A DNA stretch of 64,000 nucleotides from Lasiosphaeris hirsuta (Eukaryota > Ascomycota > Sordariomycetes > Sordariales > Lasiosphaeriaceae): the NCBI GenBank assembly GCA_030549175.1, contig JAUKUA010000003.1:5642001-5706000 (forward strand), given 5' to 3'. Numbering within the stretch: position 1 is the first letter of the stretch; each line of letters opens with the position of its first letter. This document shows positions 41,990 through 52,735 of this stretch, piece after piece. The notes below the pieces were generated by a model. The model did no database searches. It was not told the origin of the DNA and saw only the letters and a program-made list of their open reading frames with translations. The translations under genes and the position numbers were made by a program.

Positions 41990-44900
41990 ATGGCCGAAGA
42001 GTGCTCCCAGTGCGAGGACCCAGGGACGGTGCGCTGCTCATGCAAGGCCGTCTACTGTCCCGACTGCTTCAGCTTCCACACCCAGAAGAAACCGAGCCAT
42101 CATGAGGTCCGCCCGAGCAAACTCGCGGCGATAACGAACCGGGTGTTTGAAGGCGCCCGGGACATGTATGACAACCTCAAAAGCATGACGGAGATCTTCA
42201 GGAGGGACGAAGCAACGAAATGGTTCGGCTTGGTCATGCCCGAAGAGTCTGACTCGGAGGACGAGTCGGAGAGCCCCCGGATCGTCGAGACACTTCGCTT
42301 TGAGGAGCTCGTCGAGAGCTCCCTCAGACAATCCACATCCGATGCGAAACGGCAGCGCCCTCGCATCGTCTCCTTTGTTGGCGAGACGGGCGCAGGGAAA
42401 TCGACACTCATTCGCTTCTTGATCCAAAGCTCAAGTCACCAGGACTCACAAGATCTCGATGCCCCTGTACTCGGATCGGACTCCGGGCACTCGGCAAACA
42501 AGTCGACAACGGGAGAGGTCAACCTGTACTCTGACCCCGGTACTTTCGGCACCGAGTCCCCAGTCTTTTTCGCCGACTGTGAGGGTCTCTCAGGGGGAGA
42601 GCCTATTGCGTCCGAGCACCAGTCCGCGTGGTTCAAGCACGGGATATCCTACCCCATCGCCTCGACGGGGGACCAACTGCTCGACAGGAAAACAGCCACA
42701 GAGAATATCTACCCGAGATTTCTCTACATGTTCAGCGATGTGGTCTGCATGGTGACGGGTAACCCCAGGAGACACTCCGACCTTGCTCTCAAGGTCCTCG
42801 GCTGGGCGAAAGCCGGCGCCCAGAAGGCCATTAACCAGGACTCCCTTCCGGCCCTGGTCATCATTATCAACGCAGCTAGCATCATGCGCCCTGACCCAAG
42901 ATGGTTGTCTGACCCTGATGCGGCCACCGAGGCTTTCTTCGAAACCGTCGCCGGAGAGATCAGCAAGAACAGGGGCTTGCAGGCACTCGCCGAAGAGGTT
43001 CGTGCTTCACCCCAGCCATTCCCCTTTCTTTCCCTCTACAAGCCCCCAGCTAACACTCGACAAGGGTGGAGTTGACTCCATGCGGGCTCTTTTCGCTCGC
43101 TATTTCTCAAGCGTCCATGTCTCATACGTCCCGCTCCGCGGCTACGGCCCCCATGGCGACGATGAGGTGGTTGCCAAGCAAGTCGAGCGTCTGCAGCATC
43201 GTATCCTCTCTGACTCTGCACGGGTCAAGGATGCGCAGGCACAAAGCTGGAGGCGGCTAGATGCCAAGCTGATGCTGATGGAGTTCCGGTTTGCGTTTGA
43301 GCACATCACGTCCGGAAAGCCAGAGCCGCTGGATTTCAGTCTCATTCGGCAACACGGCAAGACAACCGAGTCGGCTGGCGACAGAGTCGCGAGCTTCCTC
43401 AAGCTGTGCCTCACAGGGAAGGTTGAGGCCAACTTCCAATATGCCTCCAACTTTCTCGCTTTGGCTTTGGTTCGAAATGCTCTGAGGGCTGCCAATATCA
43501 GTATGTTCCCCACCCGTTCTCCTTGATTTGAGCCCCGGCTAACGCTCGCAGGTCTATGCAATCCCGCATATGTCTACCCAGAAACCATGCAGACGGCATG
43601 CCGCAAGGCGGTCGAGGAGTTCTTGGATTCCGACCAACCCTGCGCCTTTGTTGACGAGAAGAGCGGCTCTAGCTGTGTCAACACCAAAATCGGGCATGCC
43701 AAGGGGCACCAGGGGGCGAGCGGCATCTTCCTAGCAGATGGTTCTTTTGTGGACGGAGGGTTCGATGCCCCCAGATTTCTGACGAGCATCGAGGCGTCCA
43801 TCAAGTCGATCATCGAGAGCATCGCTGGGATGGGCCACGCGGCAGCCACAGCCCACCTGATTCAACAGCACCGGGACCTTCTCCAAGAGGCTCCCCGCGC
43901 TTCGGAGACGGCTTCGGAGAACGAGAAGTCGGAGAAGCCGATTGCGCTGGCGAAGCCGGCAGCAGCACCCCCCCATGTGGATCCATCGTCTACACTAGAC
44001 TGCTCGTGCTCGCTTTGCATCTTTGGACGCCCAGAGTACGAGCTACCCTGCGGTCACCCCATCTGCGAGTTCTGCCTCGCAGACTTCTCGGAAAAGGGCA
44101 AGGTCGAGCCTGAGCATGTCGCAGTCCATCAGCAGTGCATGTATGGTCCGCGCCCCTTCGAGGCACCGTACAAAGCTCCTGTCCGTCCGCAATTTTCAGG
44201 AATCCGAATGCTCTCCCTCGACGGTGGAGGTGTTCGGGGGGTTATCCAGCTCGCTACGCTCCGCAGAATCGAGAACTTGATCGGTCTTGATTTGCCAATC
44301 GGACAGTTCTTCGATCTTATCGTCGGGACTGGCACGGGTACGTGATATCAGCGAGCGCTCACTCCCTCACTTTAGCACAAGTAGCTAACAACTTCCCAGG
44401 CGGCATGATTGCTCTCGGACTTGGCAAAGAAGGTCAAAGTGCGGCCCAATGCACCAAGACCTTGGAGCAAGTCCTCAAGGATTCATTCTACCGGTCATTG
44501 CTCTACAGGGGATGGAGCTACGCGTGGTCCTTCTTCCGCTACACGTCACCCCGCTATAGCTCGACCGCCATGGAGAATTCCCTCCGCAATGCCTTCAAGC
44601 CCAGCAGGCTATTCGGCCTCGGGGACATCTCCCAGCCCTGCTCTAGCTCCCTCCCGCGAGTAGCCGTAACCACCACGGTGGGTGGCAACTCGTGGCTCGC
44701 CGCCAACTACAACCGCGGCGATAACAAGCGCTACCTCAGCTCGACCATCTCAACCTACGAAGCGTGAGTGCCCTCAGTCAATCCTTGCACAACACAAGCT
44801 AACTCCCGAAAAAGTGCCCGCGCTACGTCCGCCACACCCCTCTACCTCGACCCCTTCATCAGCCCCGCCGACAAATCGACCTGCTACGACGGCGGTCTCG

Positions 44901-45703
44901 GCGGCACAAACACCTCGGCACTCGCGCTGAAGGAAAGCAAGGAGATTTGGGGCCCCGACGCCAAGCTCGACCTCCTCCTCTCGCTCGGCCCGGGCATCGG
45001 CGCCTTCCCGGCTCCAGTCCCCGACTGGTTCCCGAGCTCGTCGGAACACCTCGTTTCGTCCGTCACCGACATGCTCGAGAGTCTGAACGGGGAGGCGGCG
45101 TGGGACCGTTTCGCGACGACGGCGAACAGCACGGTGCGGCAGCGGGTGCGGCGGCTGAACCCCGTGTTTGACGACTGGGAGACCGAGCCCGGGTTTGACG
45201 ACGTGGGCCGGATGAAGCAGCTCGCTCTGGACGCCGGGAAGGCGCAATTCGACTTCCCGACCATGGATGCCGCGCCGCCAGCGTTCGCGACGCCTTACGA
45301 CGACGCGCTGCTGGCGACGGCGGACCAGCTGCGCGCAGGCTTGTTCTACTTCCACATTACGCGGGTAGTGCTCGCGGACGCGCGCGGCAGTGTGGTGTGC
45401 GAGGGCGCCGTTAGGTGTCGGCTGGCGCTGCCGGAGCAGAAGGAGGGCTTTGCGAAGTTGATGGCCATGACGAAGGCGCTGGTGCTGGTCGATAGCAATG
45501 GGGAGAGGAAGATCGAGGTGGGCGAGGTGGTAGAGGGCGGAGAGGCCGGGTGGGAGATGCCAGTCGCGCTCACGGGGACGCTAGGGCGGAGGACGGGGCC
45601 GATTCGCGTCGATGTCCTGTTTGAGGGCGAGAGGCAGGTCGCCGTCAGTGGGTTCCCGGTCACGGTCGAGGAGCTGAGGCGGCAGTACAGCGACCGGGAG
45701 TGA
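41990..45703 (+). CDS. Patatin-like phospholipase protein with zinc-rich N terminus, P-loop and RING-like segment
   Basis: Five exons (41990-42997, 43065-43500, 43552-44337, 44400-44763, 44815-45703) make 1160 residues with all joins in phase. Domains in order: a B-box-like zinc module (Cys 5, 8, 16, 18, 23, 26 and His 30, 37, 38); a P-loop GETGAGKST (131-139) with GTPase-like DCEGLSGGEP downstream; a RING-like CSCSLCIFGRPEYELPCGHP through CEFCLADF (about 632-656); and a patatin domain with DGGGVRG (705-711) and the catalytic Asp motif YDGG (Asp about 890). The nucleophile motif, normally G-x-S-x-G, reads GTGTG, with Gly at residue 742. So lipase activity is doubtful unless another Ser serves. 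Related fungal patatin-NLR proteins act in self/non-self responses. It sits near HET and NLR genes. Confidence 0.9.
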
Positions 45704-46208
45704 TGGTCATGGGGTTGAGGTCTGGCGTTTGGGAGGGGGTTTGGCTTGGGGGATATATGTATATGGGAACACACGCATTGGTAATACACGATAAAGGTCG
45801 TTTGGTATTTCTTTTGTAGGGTGCATATTTGGCGTAATTTAGGCATAGCATATTTGGGGTTTTGAGATTGTGTTAAGTATTGTTTAGAAATAGCTAGTTA
45901 GGAGAATTTGGCTTTGCGTGTTTGTATCTTTCCAATTGCTCGCGACCTTTGGCATTGAATGATAGCAATCAAGGATTTCTGATGTCCGTCTGCCAGGATC
46001 CTACCGGGCCGCTCCTGCCTTGCCTTATTAGCTCGAGTGAGACTGGAGCAGACCCAACCAATCCTTGTCCAACGCTGACACTTGTCCGTGATTGCATCTT
46101 CTGACTCACCAGCCAACAAACAACTGTCCTTTCTACTTTCCTTTCATCCATTTCAACTCACAACCACCACCAAACGAATAACCACCTCTTCGAAAACAAG
46201 CATCACAA
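45704..46208. other. Intergenic between patatin-type and Sar1-like genes
   Basis: A 3' flank and a CA-rich, pyrimidine-rich leader for the following gene. No separate gene is supported. Confidence 0.5.
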
Positions 46209-46771
46209 CCCAAAACACCCAGAATAACAACCCTCTGGACCACCCTCCTCGCCACCCTAGGCTACTCGACCAAACACGCCCGCTTCCTCCTCCTCCTCGG
46301 CCCCTTCTCATCCGACTGCGCAACCCTCCTCGCGCGGTTGCGCAACCCCGCCATCCCCTCCACCCGACCTCCGAGGACACTGTCCTAGTTGACGACGCCG
46401 GCCGCCGCGTTGCGATCACCCTCATCGACCTCGGCGGACACCTGTGCAGGCCGGCGCAGTGGGCCGAGTTTCTCGCCGAGGTGGACGGGGTCGTCTGGGT
46501 CGTGGACGCAGCGGATCGAGAAGGGGTGGGGGAGGCGAGAGGGGCGCTTAAGGTGTTGGTGGGGTTGAAGGAGGGGATGGACTGGATGGGGCCGGTTTTG
46601 GTGCTGGGGAATAAGAGCGATGTTGGGGGGCGATGGGGGTCGGGGAGGTTAGGGTTATGCTTGGGTGCGAAGGGGGAGGGCGTGGAGGGCGTGGAGGTCT
46701 TTGTGTGTTCGGCGATTGAGGGGACGGGGTGGTATCTGGAGGGGTTGAGGTGGTTGGTTGGGCGGCTTTGA
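46209..46771 (+). pseudogene. Sar1-like small GTPase relic lacking a P-loop
   Basis: Two frames together show the Sar1 layout. In the first (to about 46350): LATLGYSTKHARFLLLLG, where Sar1 has LG--NKHAKLLFLGLDNAGKTT. Here the P-loop GK[ST] is replaced by GPFSSDCAT. In the second frame (from about 46350): LHPTSEDTVLV, ITLIDLGGH (G3), VDGVVWVVDAADRE and LGNKSD (G4), ending ALRWLVGRL-like at 46771. The frame change and the missing P-loop both argue against GTP binding. No start codon is evident in the first frame. It could alternatively be a divergent pseudo-GTPase with an unseen intron. Confidence 0.6.
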
Positions 46772-47260
46772 AGTGATGTTGTGGATGAGGTTTGGGGTTG
46801 GGTAGCCCCTGAGTTGCTGCTAGTCAATGCCAAGAAGCAGGGGTCGAGTTTGTTTCAACGACATTGTACCTCTGTACCGGCAATTGACGAGCAATGGTTC
46901 TCCAAAACTCATCTACCGGCGGCTCGGGAGTAATATGGCCATGCAGGTACCGGACAAGCCCGGTCAGATTGAAGCGCCGGTTATTTATTCTCCCGTTTAC
47001 ACCAGACTTCACCCACTACGCCCTAATTGGATGTCATCCTCGGGACCGAGAAAATCGCCATAGTATTCTTTCTCGACATGGAACCCCGCAAGGAAGCCAG
47101 CCCCCTCCCTATTGGCGTGTACTAGACGTTTGACGCGATGGCAGTGATAAATAGCTCAGCCCCTCGACCTCTGCAAAAGGGGTCAAGAACTCAACCCCCT
47201 TCACGGCTCCCAACTGGTCCCATATCTCCCCAGCGAAGAACTTAGCCACCGACCGCCAAA
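46772..47260. other. Intergenic
   Basis: Promoter region of the DUF8021-like gene. No gene is seen; a long minus-strand frame overlapping the Sar1-like relic is its antisense shadow. Confidence 0.5.
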
Positions 47261-48097
47261 ATGCTCGCCCCCCTCGCAGCTCTCCTTGCCCTCACGGCCC
47301 TCTCCCTCGCGGCCCCCTCACCGCCCTACCCACGGCTCCCGCGCCAAGGCGCCGCAGCATCCTGCACCCGGGCCCTCCTCCGGGCCAACAGCGAGATCTA
47401 CCTGGCGGCCCAGACGGCCGGCAACCCGGGGCTGCTGACGGCGCTGGCAGCGCCCAACTTCACCTACACCGAAGACGCGGTGGCGCGCGACATCAAGAAG
47501 GGCGCGCTGGCGACGGCGCTGGTGCTGGCGCACAACCGCACCATCATCGACACGACGCAGTGCGCGACGTACACCGAGATCATCTCGACGGGCGCGCAGA
47601 CGCAGCGCGTCATCGGGACGCAGCTGCGGTACGACGCGACCGGCAAGTGGCTGGTCAAGGCCGAGACGCTGGTCACGAAAGAGGGCGACTGGGCATTCAA
47701 CGCGACGCAGACGTACGGGTACGCCGCGCGCGAGGACGGCCTGTGGGATGAGATTGCCTCGGCCGCGCAAGACCGCCGTGCTGTCATCCAGGCCGCTGGC
47801 GACGCTTACCTCGACCTGTTCAACAACGCGAGTGTGGTCGTGCCCTGGGGCACGCCCTGCCATCGCCTCGAGGGCGGCTGGTACACGGGCAACGGCTCCG
47901 CTACCGACAGCTGCAACGTGGGCGTGCCGAGTGGCGTGCCCATCACGAACCGGCGCTATGTTGTTGACGAGGTGCTGGGTACTGTGGATGCCTTTGTGAC
48001 GTTCGGCTCGCGGCCGGATAGTCACGAGTTCCGGGTTGAGGGCGGCAAGATTCGGTTTGTGCACACGTTGACGGTCATGAGGAATGTGACGGGCTAG
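47261..48097 (+). CDS. Secreted DUF8021-like protein
   Basis: A single exon of 278 residues starts with a signal peptide (MLAPLAALLALTALSLAAPS) and a probable Lys/Arg-type processing site (PRLPRQ). The mature part begins with CTRALLRANSEIYLAAQTAG and has paired domains of the kind seen in fungal DUF8021 proteins: LAAPNFTYTEDAVARDIKK, a Cys-containing TTQCATYTEII, then VPWGTPCHRLEGGWYTGNGS and RRYVVDEVLGTVDAFVTFG. Several N-glycosylation sequons (NFT, NRT, NAT, NAS, NGS, NVT) fit secretion. The function of the family is unknown. The minus-strand gene ends only about 100 nt downstream, so the two are convergent. Confidence 0.72.
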   Translation: MLAPLAALLALTALSLAAPSPPYPRLPRQGAAASCTRALLRANSEIYLAAQTAGNPGLLTALAAPNFTYTEDAVARDIKKGALATALVLAHNRTIIDTTQCATYTEIISTGAQTQRVIGTQLRYDATGKWLVKAETLVTKEGDWAFNATQTYGYAAREDGLWDEIASAAQDRRAVIQAAGDAYLDLFNNASVVVPWGTPCHRLEGGWYTGNGSATDSCNVGVPSGVPITNRRYVVDEVLGTVDAFVTFGSRPDSHEFRVEGGKIRFVHTLTVMRNVTG

Positions 48098-48194
48098 GGA
48101 GTTTGTATTTGATACTAGTGTAGAATAGATGAAATTTATGAGACGCGAAAATAAGCAAGCATACCAACGTCGAGACATTCCATGCAGACTCGGT

Positions 48195-49784
48195 CTACTT
48201 GTAGTAATCAGCCTCCGTGGGTACATAAACGGAACCTGGCATGGACGCAATGGTTCCGTCCGGCTGCGACCCCAGCAGAAACCATGGGTGTTCCTCTACC
48301 TCCTTAAGCGGCAGCCGGTTTGCGGGAAGCCGCCTGAACATCTTGCGCATAAGATCGCAGAGCAGATCCATCTGTACTTGGGTTGCGTAGAGGGGCCGTA
48401 CGATTCCCAACCTCTGTAGTTGGGGCAAACCATACCAAGACTCGTCATATTTCGCCGGCGGTTTTTCATCGTAACGCAGGCCCCAGAGAAGAAGTGCCTC
48501 GAACCTGTCAGATGTGCCAAACTTTCCTAGCCACAGCTTCCTGTTTCGATCCCGCCTCTCCAGTCGTTTTGCCTCAATGGATTCACACCGCTCGGCGAGG
48601 TCTCGGAATTCCTTGGGAGACCTTGGCGCATCCTCTCTGGTCACCATTTGCCAGTTTTGTGGGCCCCAGTATTCATGAAGCTCGCTCAACATCTGCTTCC
48701 CATACCCCATATGAGTCCCGTAGGGTTCGGCGGGAAAACAAAAGGGTCCTAGACCGCAGAAAGTGCGGAAGATGGTTATCCCAAGAGCCCAAATGTCACC
48801 AGCGGACCCCCTGAAATAACAAGGAGCCCGACGGCGGTAGTACATCTCGGGCGGGCGCCAGGGGGGAGGGCACCCGGTTAAAGAGAGGGCTTTGCTAGTT
48901 TTCCTGATCTTGTCAAGGTCGCCCCTCAGGGAAGAGAGGTCTGCAGGGTTGTAGGAACAGCCAAAGTCGATGACCTTGATCTTGGGGAGAAGGTACTGTC
49001 GAAGTGGCTTATTGCTTAGCGTGTCGAGGTTTTCCAGTCCTGCGACAAAGTATTCGGGACAGCTCGTGTTCAAGTCCTTAAAGACCTTGAGGCCCGTGTA
49101 AAACCGAAGTACGTGAGACTTTGGTATCATCCAGGGCTTGCCGTCTTTGTCCAGGGGTATGCGTAAAAGTTCGAACAGAGCTTCTTCGTCAAGCTGGTGA
49201 ATCTCATCGGCGAATCGCAGCAGCACATTCATAGGAGTAAAGTCTCCGTGGCACACGCCCTTTCTGTGCATGAAGCGCATCGCCTTTGTCATATCGTGGC
49301 ACATAGCAATGAGGGCTAACGGGCTCTTGCCGAATAGGCGGAACGCATGTGTTAGATTAGGACCGAGCAGCGGGAGCACAAGACAGAGATGGCTGCCGTG
49401 AGCACCCTGGATCCAAAAATGCTCGCGGGCCAGGCCGAGCAGGTCAAGCAGTTCGGCATCTCTTTCCTTGTCCTGCTGAAGAAGCACCAGTGCTCTGAAC
49501 TCGGGAGAGTTCTCGGAAGAGTCTTTTGATTTCAACACTTTGACGGCCACCCATTCTTCCCTGACCGTGTCGCGGCAGAGCCACGTGGCCGCCGTGGCAC
49601 CGAAGCCGAGTTTGTGTCGAATCACAAAGTGATCACTGAGTGTCTGGCCTGGGTAGGCCGGGTAAAACCCTCCCGGCAGGAACTGGCGAGGATCCTCCAC
49701 GTTCCAATTTTCGCCGTTGAACGTGATGGTTTTTATTGTGTGAGGTATGGACTCTATGCTTGACTCGGATAATATTTCGGCCAT
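48195..49784 (-). CDS. SRPK-like serine/threonine protein kinase
   Basis: A single exon of 529 residues. The N terminus has FLPGGFYPAYPGQTLSDHFV, close to the signature that precedes SRPK kinase domains. Motifs: Gly-rich loop KLGFGATAATW (58-68), VAVK Lys82, catalytic loop HGDFTPMN (179-186, HGD in place of HRD, Asp181 kept), DFG 273-275, and PPE (311-313) in the activation segment. All catalytic residues are present, so an active kinase is expected. Filamentous ascomycetes have many such SRPK paralogues, unlike the splicing SRPK of other eukaryotes; substrates are unknown. The second half between the DFG and C-terminal lobes contains a charged insert (AERCESIEAKRLERRDRNRK). Confidence 0.92.
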   Translation of the reverse strand: MAEILSESSIESIPHTIKTITFNGENWNVEDPRQFLPGGFYPAYPGQTLSDHFVIRHKLGFGATAATWLCRDTVREEWVAVKVLKSKDSSENSPEFRALVLLQQDKERDAELLDLLGLAREHFWIQGAHGSHLCLVLPLLGPNLTHAFRLFGKSPLALIAMCHDMTKAMRFMHRKGVCHGDFTPMNVLLRFADEIHQLDEEALFELLRIPLDKDGKPWMIPKSHVLRFYTGLKVFKDLNTSCPEYFVAGLENLDTLSNKPLRQYLLPKIKVIDFGCSYNPADLSSLRGDLDKIRKTSKALSLTGCPPPWRPPEMYYRRRAPCYFRGSAGDIWALGITIFRTFCGLGPFCFPAEPYGTHMGYGKQMLSELHEYWGPQNWQMVTREDAPRSPKEFRDLAERCESIEAKRLERRDRNRKLWLGKFGTSDRFEALLLWGLRYDEKPPAKYDESWYGLPQLQRLGIVRPLYATQVQMDLLCDLMRKMFRRLPANRLPLKEVEEHPWFLLGSQPDGTIASMPGSVYVPTEADYYK

Positions 49785-50097
49785 GGCGGCTGTGGAAAGT
49801 CGGCATTCGCTTGAGATCAGCGGAGGTGAAATTGGAAATATGACTCGGTGGGTAGCTAAGTTGGTACTGCGGATTGGTATTTCTTTGCGGCAATTGGCAT
49901 CTTCTTTTACGGCAGCACCGTCTTTATTCGCCTTTCTACATGTTCGTCCGCAACAAGCTGCTGTTAGGGCATAGGTCTAGCACCTCCTGTGTAGGTCGTC
50001 TCTTTGTTAGGCTCAACCGGAAGCGGCTTCTTCTGCATCTGGCAATGTCTTCAATGTTGTACTACTCCGTGGTGAGAGCAACCCATATTTTTCCTGG
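49785..50097. other. Upstream region of the SRPK-like gene
   Basis: Upstream of the kinase ATG. No gene or distinctive element is seen. The left inverted repeat starts at its edge. Confidence 0.5.
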
Positions 50098-50417
50098 TAC
50101 AGTAGCGGCCAGGTTCAGCGTCCACATTTTAACATATAAAGTCTTCTGCGTGAGCGCCAAAAATGGCCCCTCAATGCTGACACACAGTACGCTGCAATCT
50201 GCACTGTGTACCTAGTCACAAGCGCCCTAACATTCCCACATATTCTTGTACGGCCAAACAGCTGGTGTCGCCGTTTTCCGGCTCGTATATTTTGTCGGCC
50301 ACTTCCAGCTTAATGCGATTACCTGTACCATATTAGTGAATAAGGTCACCAGCGAGCTGACCTTCTTCATTCAGCTGCTTGCATTCGTGCACCATACCCA
50401 TGCTGTGCAAACCAATT
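50098..50417 (+). repeat. Left copy of a ~320-bp inverted repeat
   Basis: The sequence from TACAGTAGCGG (50098) to about 50417 matches, in reverse complement, 59441-59768. Long identical blocks include TGTGTCAGCATTGAGGGGCC and TGTGGACGCTGAACCTGGCC (read on the minus strand of this copy). By eye about four fifths of positions agree. Part of the minus strand is an open frame (for example LAGDLIH and YEPENGDTSCLAVQEYVGML), suggesting the 3' end of an unknown transposon gene. The outer end TACAGT resembles a Tc1-type terminus with its TA. Confidence 0.85.
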
Positions 50418-51695
50418 AAATGTTTGCTGAGCCAAGACAACTGGCAAGCATGGCATGGACTCATCAGCTGGACGTCAGCCTCAAACACATCGCGGGTTCT
50501 GTGAGCCGCTAAAAAGTGGGCCAATCCCCGCCGTGTTCGCTCAGTTTTGGTCAGCGACTCTTCAGCCAGTTTTGGAGCTGAGAGCAGTGCACATAAATAT
50601 CAGGGCAGTACTTTTGCATGCATCTACCAGAGGCAAAACCATACGGGCAGACGATATCAATCCAACATGCGCGCTCTCCCTATTCGTCAACCACTAGCGC
50701 AAACTGCCTTGACCTAGGCAAGAGCCTTGGACTCGCGCCGAAAGACCCGGCCGCCACGATCTCAGCATTTGCCTATCAGATAAGCTCGAGAGAGCGAGGA
50801 GAGTTCAGACCATCGAGAAAGGCCAGCTTTGCGGTGCGGGCTGGAGAGGGAGAACGCTGCACTGAATCGAGGATTCTGGAGACGTCAGCTCGGTCGCTGC
50901 TTCCGGTGTGATCAAGACCTGCTAAACAGAGCATATGTATCCCCACGCCTGCGGCTTCCCACTCGTCGCCGACAGATATGGGTCGTTCATTCTACTGCCG
51001 CCAGCACGGCAACTACTCGCAGCCCGTTACAGCTCCCAGCTGTGTCATCCTCCTCTCGATCTGATCAGAGACGCCGGAAGATCCCACGCGTGATATCGGA
51101 TCCGACTCAACTGCACCACACCTCGCTACTCCGCCGCGCCGTACCGTACTCGAATGTAAATATGCGCGCGTCGAGGGTTCGGATGGGGGAGAGCTAGGGG
51201 CTTGTCAGGTTCGAATGTGCGTGGAGCCCTGCGTTTTTGCGCAATCATCAGCGAAGGTCTGGGCGGATATAATACTGTGGATCATCAATTAACTGCCTGG
51301 AATTGGAATAGATGAGCACGCCTCGACGCGATACGCCGACAGACCAACGAACCTGATGCTGGGCGGCAATGGTTGAAGATGAAGGTGCCGGAACCGCCGC
51401 TGCGATAGGTCCATTTATAGGCTGCGTGGGCACTGCAGCTCTGTCGCCTTTGGAGAACTAACGCATTCTGCTGAGCGCGGAAAAGTGCCGGTTTGTCGTC
51501 GTCGAGCTTTGACTGATCGTCGATCTCGGGGCTGCCAGACGGAGAGTTTTCTAGGGCTGTTTTTGTGGCCCCACCACAGAGTGCTGCCTTAGGCAGAATA
51601 AACTTACTAAGCAGCGCAGCGCCTTGGACTCTGCTGGCATTCATCCCACTTGTCAAATCCACCCGCGTTTCAAGGACACCCAGCAGGACGCATCG
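50418..51695. other. Stretch between inverted repeat and Tc1-type transposase
   Basis: There is no supported gene. The left end of the Tc1-type element must lie here or at its right edge, but I could not fix it: weak matches to the right end occur near 51268 (TAATACTGTGGATC) and near 51548 (ACAGAGTGCTG). The long minus-strand frame at 51285-51662 has no recognisable content. Confidence 0.45.
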
Positions 51696-52691
51696 ATGGC
51701 CCCACGACTCTCACTCGAGCGACGGAATAGAATCCGCGCTCTGATTCTCCGTAAGTCTTCGAATAGCGAAATCGCTGACACCGTCCGATGCACCGAGCGC
51801 GCCGTCCGCAGAATCCGATCGAGACTCGACCGGTTCGGAACTACCACAGCGCCCGCGAATCGTGTCGGTCCCGATCCGAAGATAACCCCCGCCATGTGAC
51901 ATGCGTTGTGCGAGGAACTGGCTCAAAAGCCCGGGATGTTACGTCGCGAGATGGCGGCTTTCGTCTACGAAAGATTTGGCGTAGAGGTGTCCGAATCGAC
52001 CATCATCCGCACCCTCCAAGCCCAAAGCTGGTCAAGGAAGACCATTCGTCGTGTAGCGAACCAACGAAACCCCTCCCTACGAGACTTCTACCATTATAGA
52101 TTGAAGCTGGAGGAGTGCCGGTCATACCAGTTAGTATTCATCGATGAATCTGGTGTTGATAAACGCGATGGACTGCGACGTAAGGGCTGGGCTCCCAAGG
52201 GAAGGACACCAGAGCAAAAGAGTAAATTCCAGCGCGGCCAACGGCAGCAGATTCTTGCGGCCTACACACAAAGGGGTGTCAAACTAGCGCGTGTCTACCC
52301 CGGATCCACGGACGCTGCCGTGTTTGAAGATTTTATTGACCAGCTGCTGCACCACTGTGGTCGATGGCCAGAACCGGAGACTGTTCTTGTTATGGATAAT
52401 GCCACTATCCACTACTCTGATAGAGTCGAGCAGTTATGTAAGGACGCCGGTGTAAAGCTGATGTTTCTGGCACCCTACTCGCCAGACACTAATCCTATTG
52501 AAGAGTTCTTTGCGGAGATCAAAGACTACGTCAAGAGCAGATGGGAGGAGCATATTGGCCTTATCAGCAGGGACTTCAGGGCGTACGTAATGTCGTGTGT
52601 GGAGGCGGTTGGCAGCAGACAGACAAGCGCGGAAGGCCACTTTCGTAAGTCTGGGATTGCGATTGAGCAGGCCCCAGAAACGGCAGAGTAG
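51696..52691 (+). pseudogene. Tc1/mariner-type (DD34E) transposase with one stop codon
   Basis: The frame from MAPRLSLERRNRIRALILRK has a helix-turn-helix (SNSEIADTVRCTERAVRRIR), an in-frame TGA at 51897-51899, then the rest of the protein to 52691. The catalytic triad is complete: VFIDESGVDKRDG, VLVMDNATIHYS, and APYSPDTNPIEEFFAEIKDY, with 34 residues between the second Asp and the Glu. The Trp motif KGWAPKGRTP is also present. The TGA probably derives from CGA (Arg). No shift is needed, so this is a nearly complete copy. The likely right end is at about 52738 (TACAGTCTGTATCTA-type sequence next to the TA); the left end is unresolved. Confidence 0.85.
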
Positions 52692-52735
52692 CTTTATTAT
52701 ATGAGATCAAAATCACGAAGTTCTACAGTCTGTAT

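Noticed and set aside
46153..46833. 226-codon minus-strand frame
   Set aside because: Antisense of the Sar1-like relic; Ser/Thr/Pro-rich translation without domain and with no support in splice or start context.
47318..48250. 310-codon minus-strand frame
   Set aside because: Antisense of the DUF8021-like gene; Arg/Val/Gly-rich shadow typical of GC-rich coding DNA.
51285..51662. 125-codon minus-strand frame next to the Tc1-type element
   Set aside because: I considered it as a missing end of the 52736-54037 gene split by the transposon, but the gene ends naturally at 52736 and this frame has no matching family sequence.
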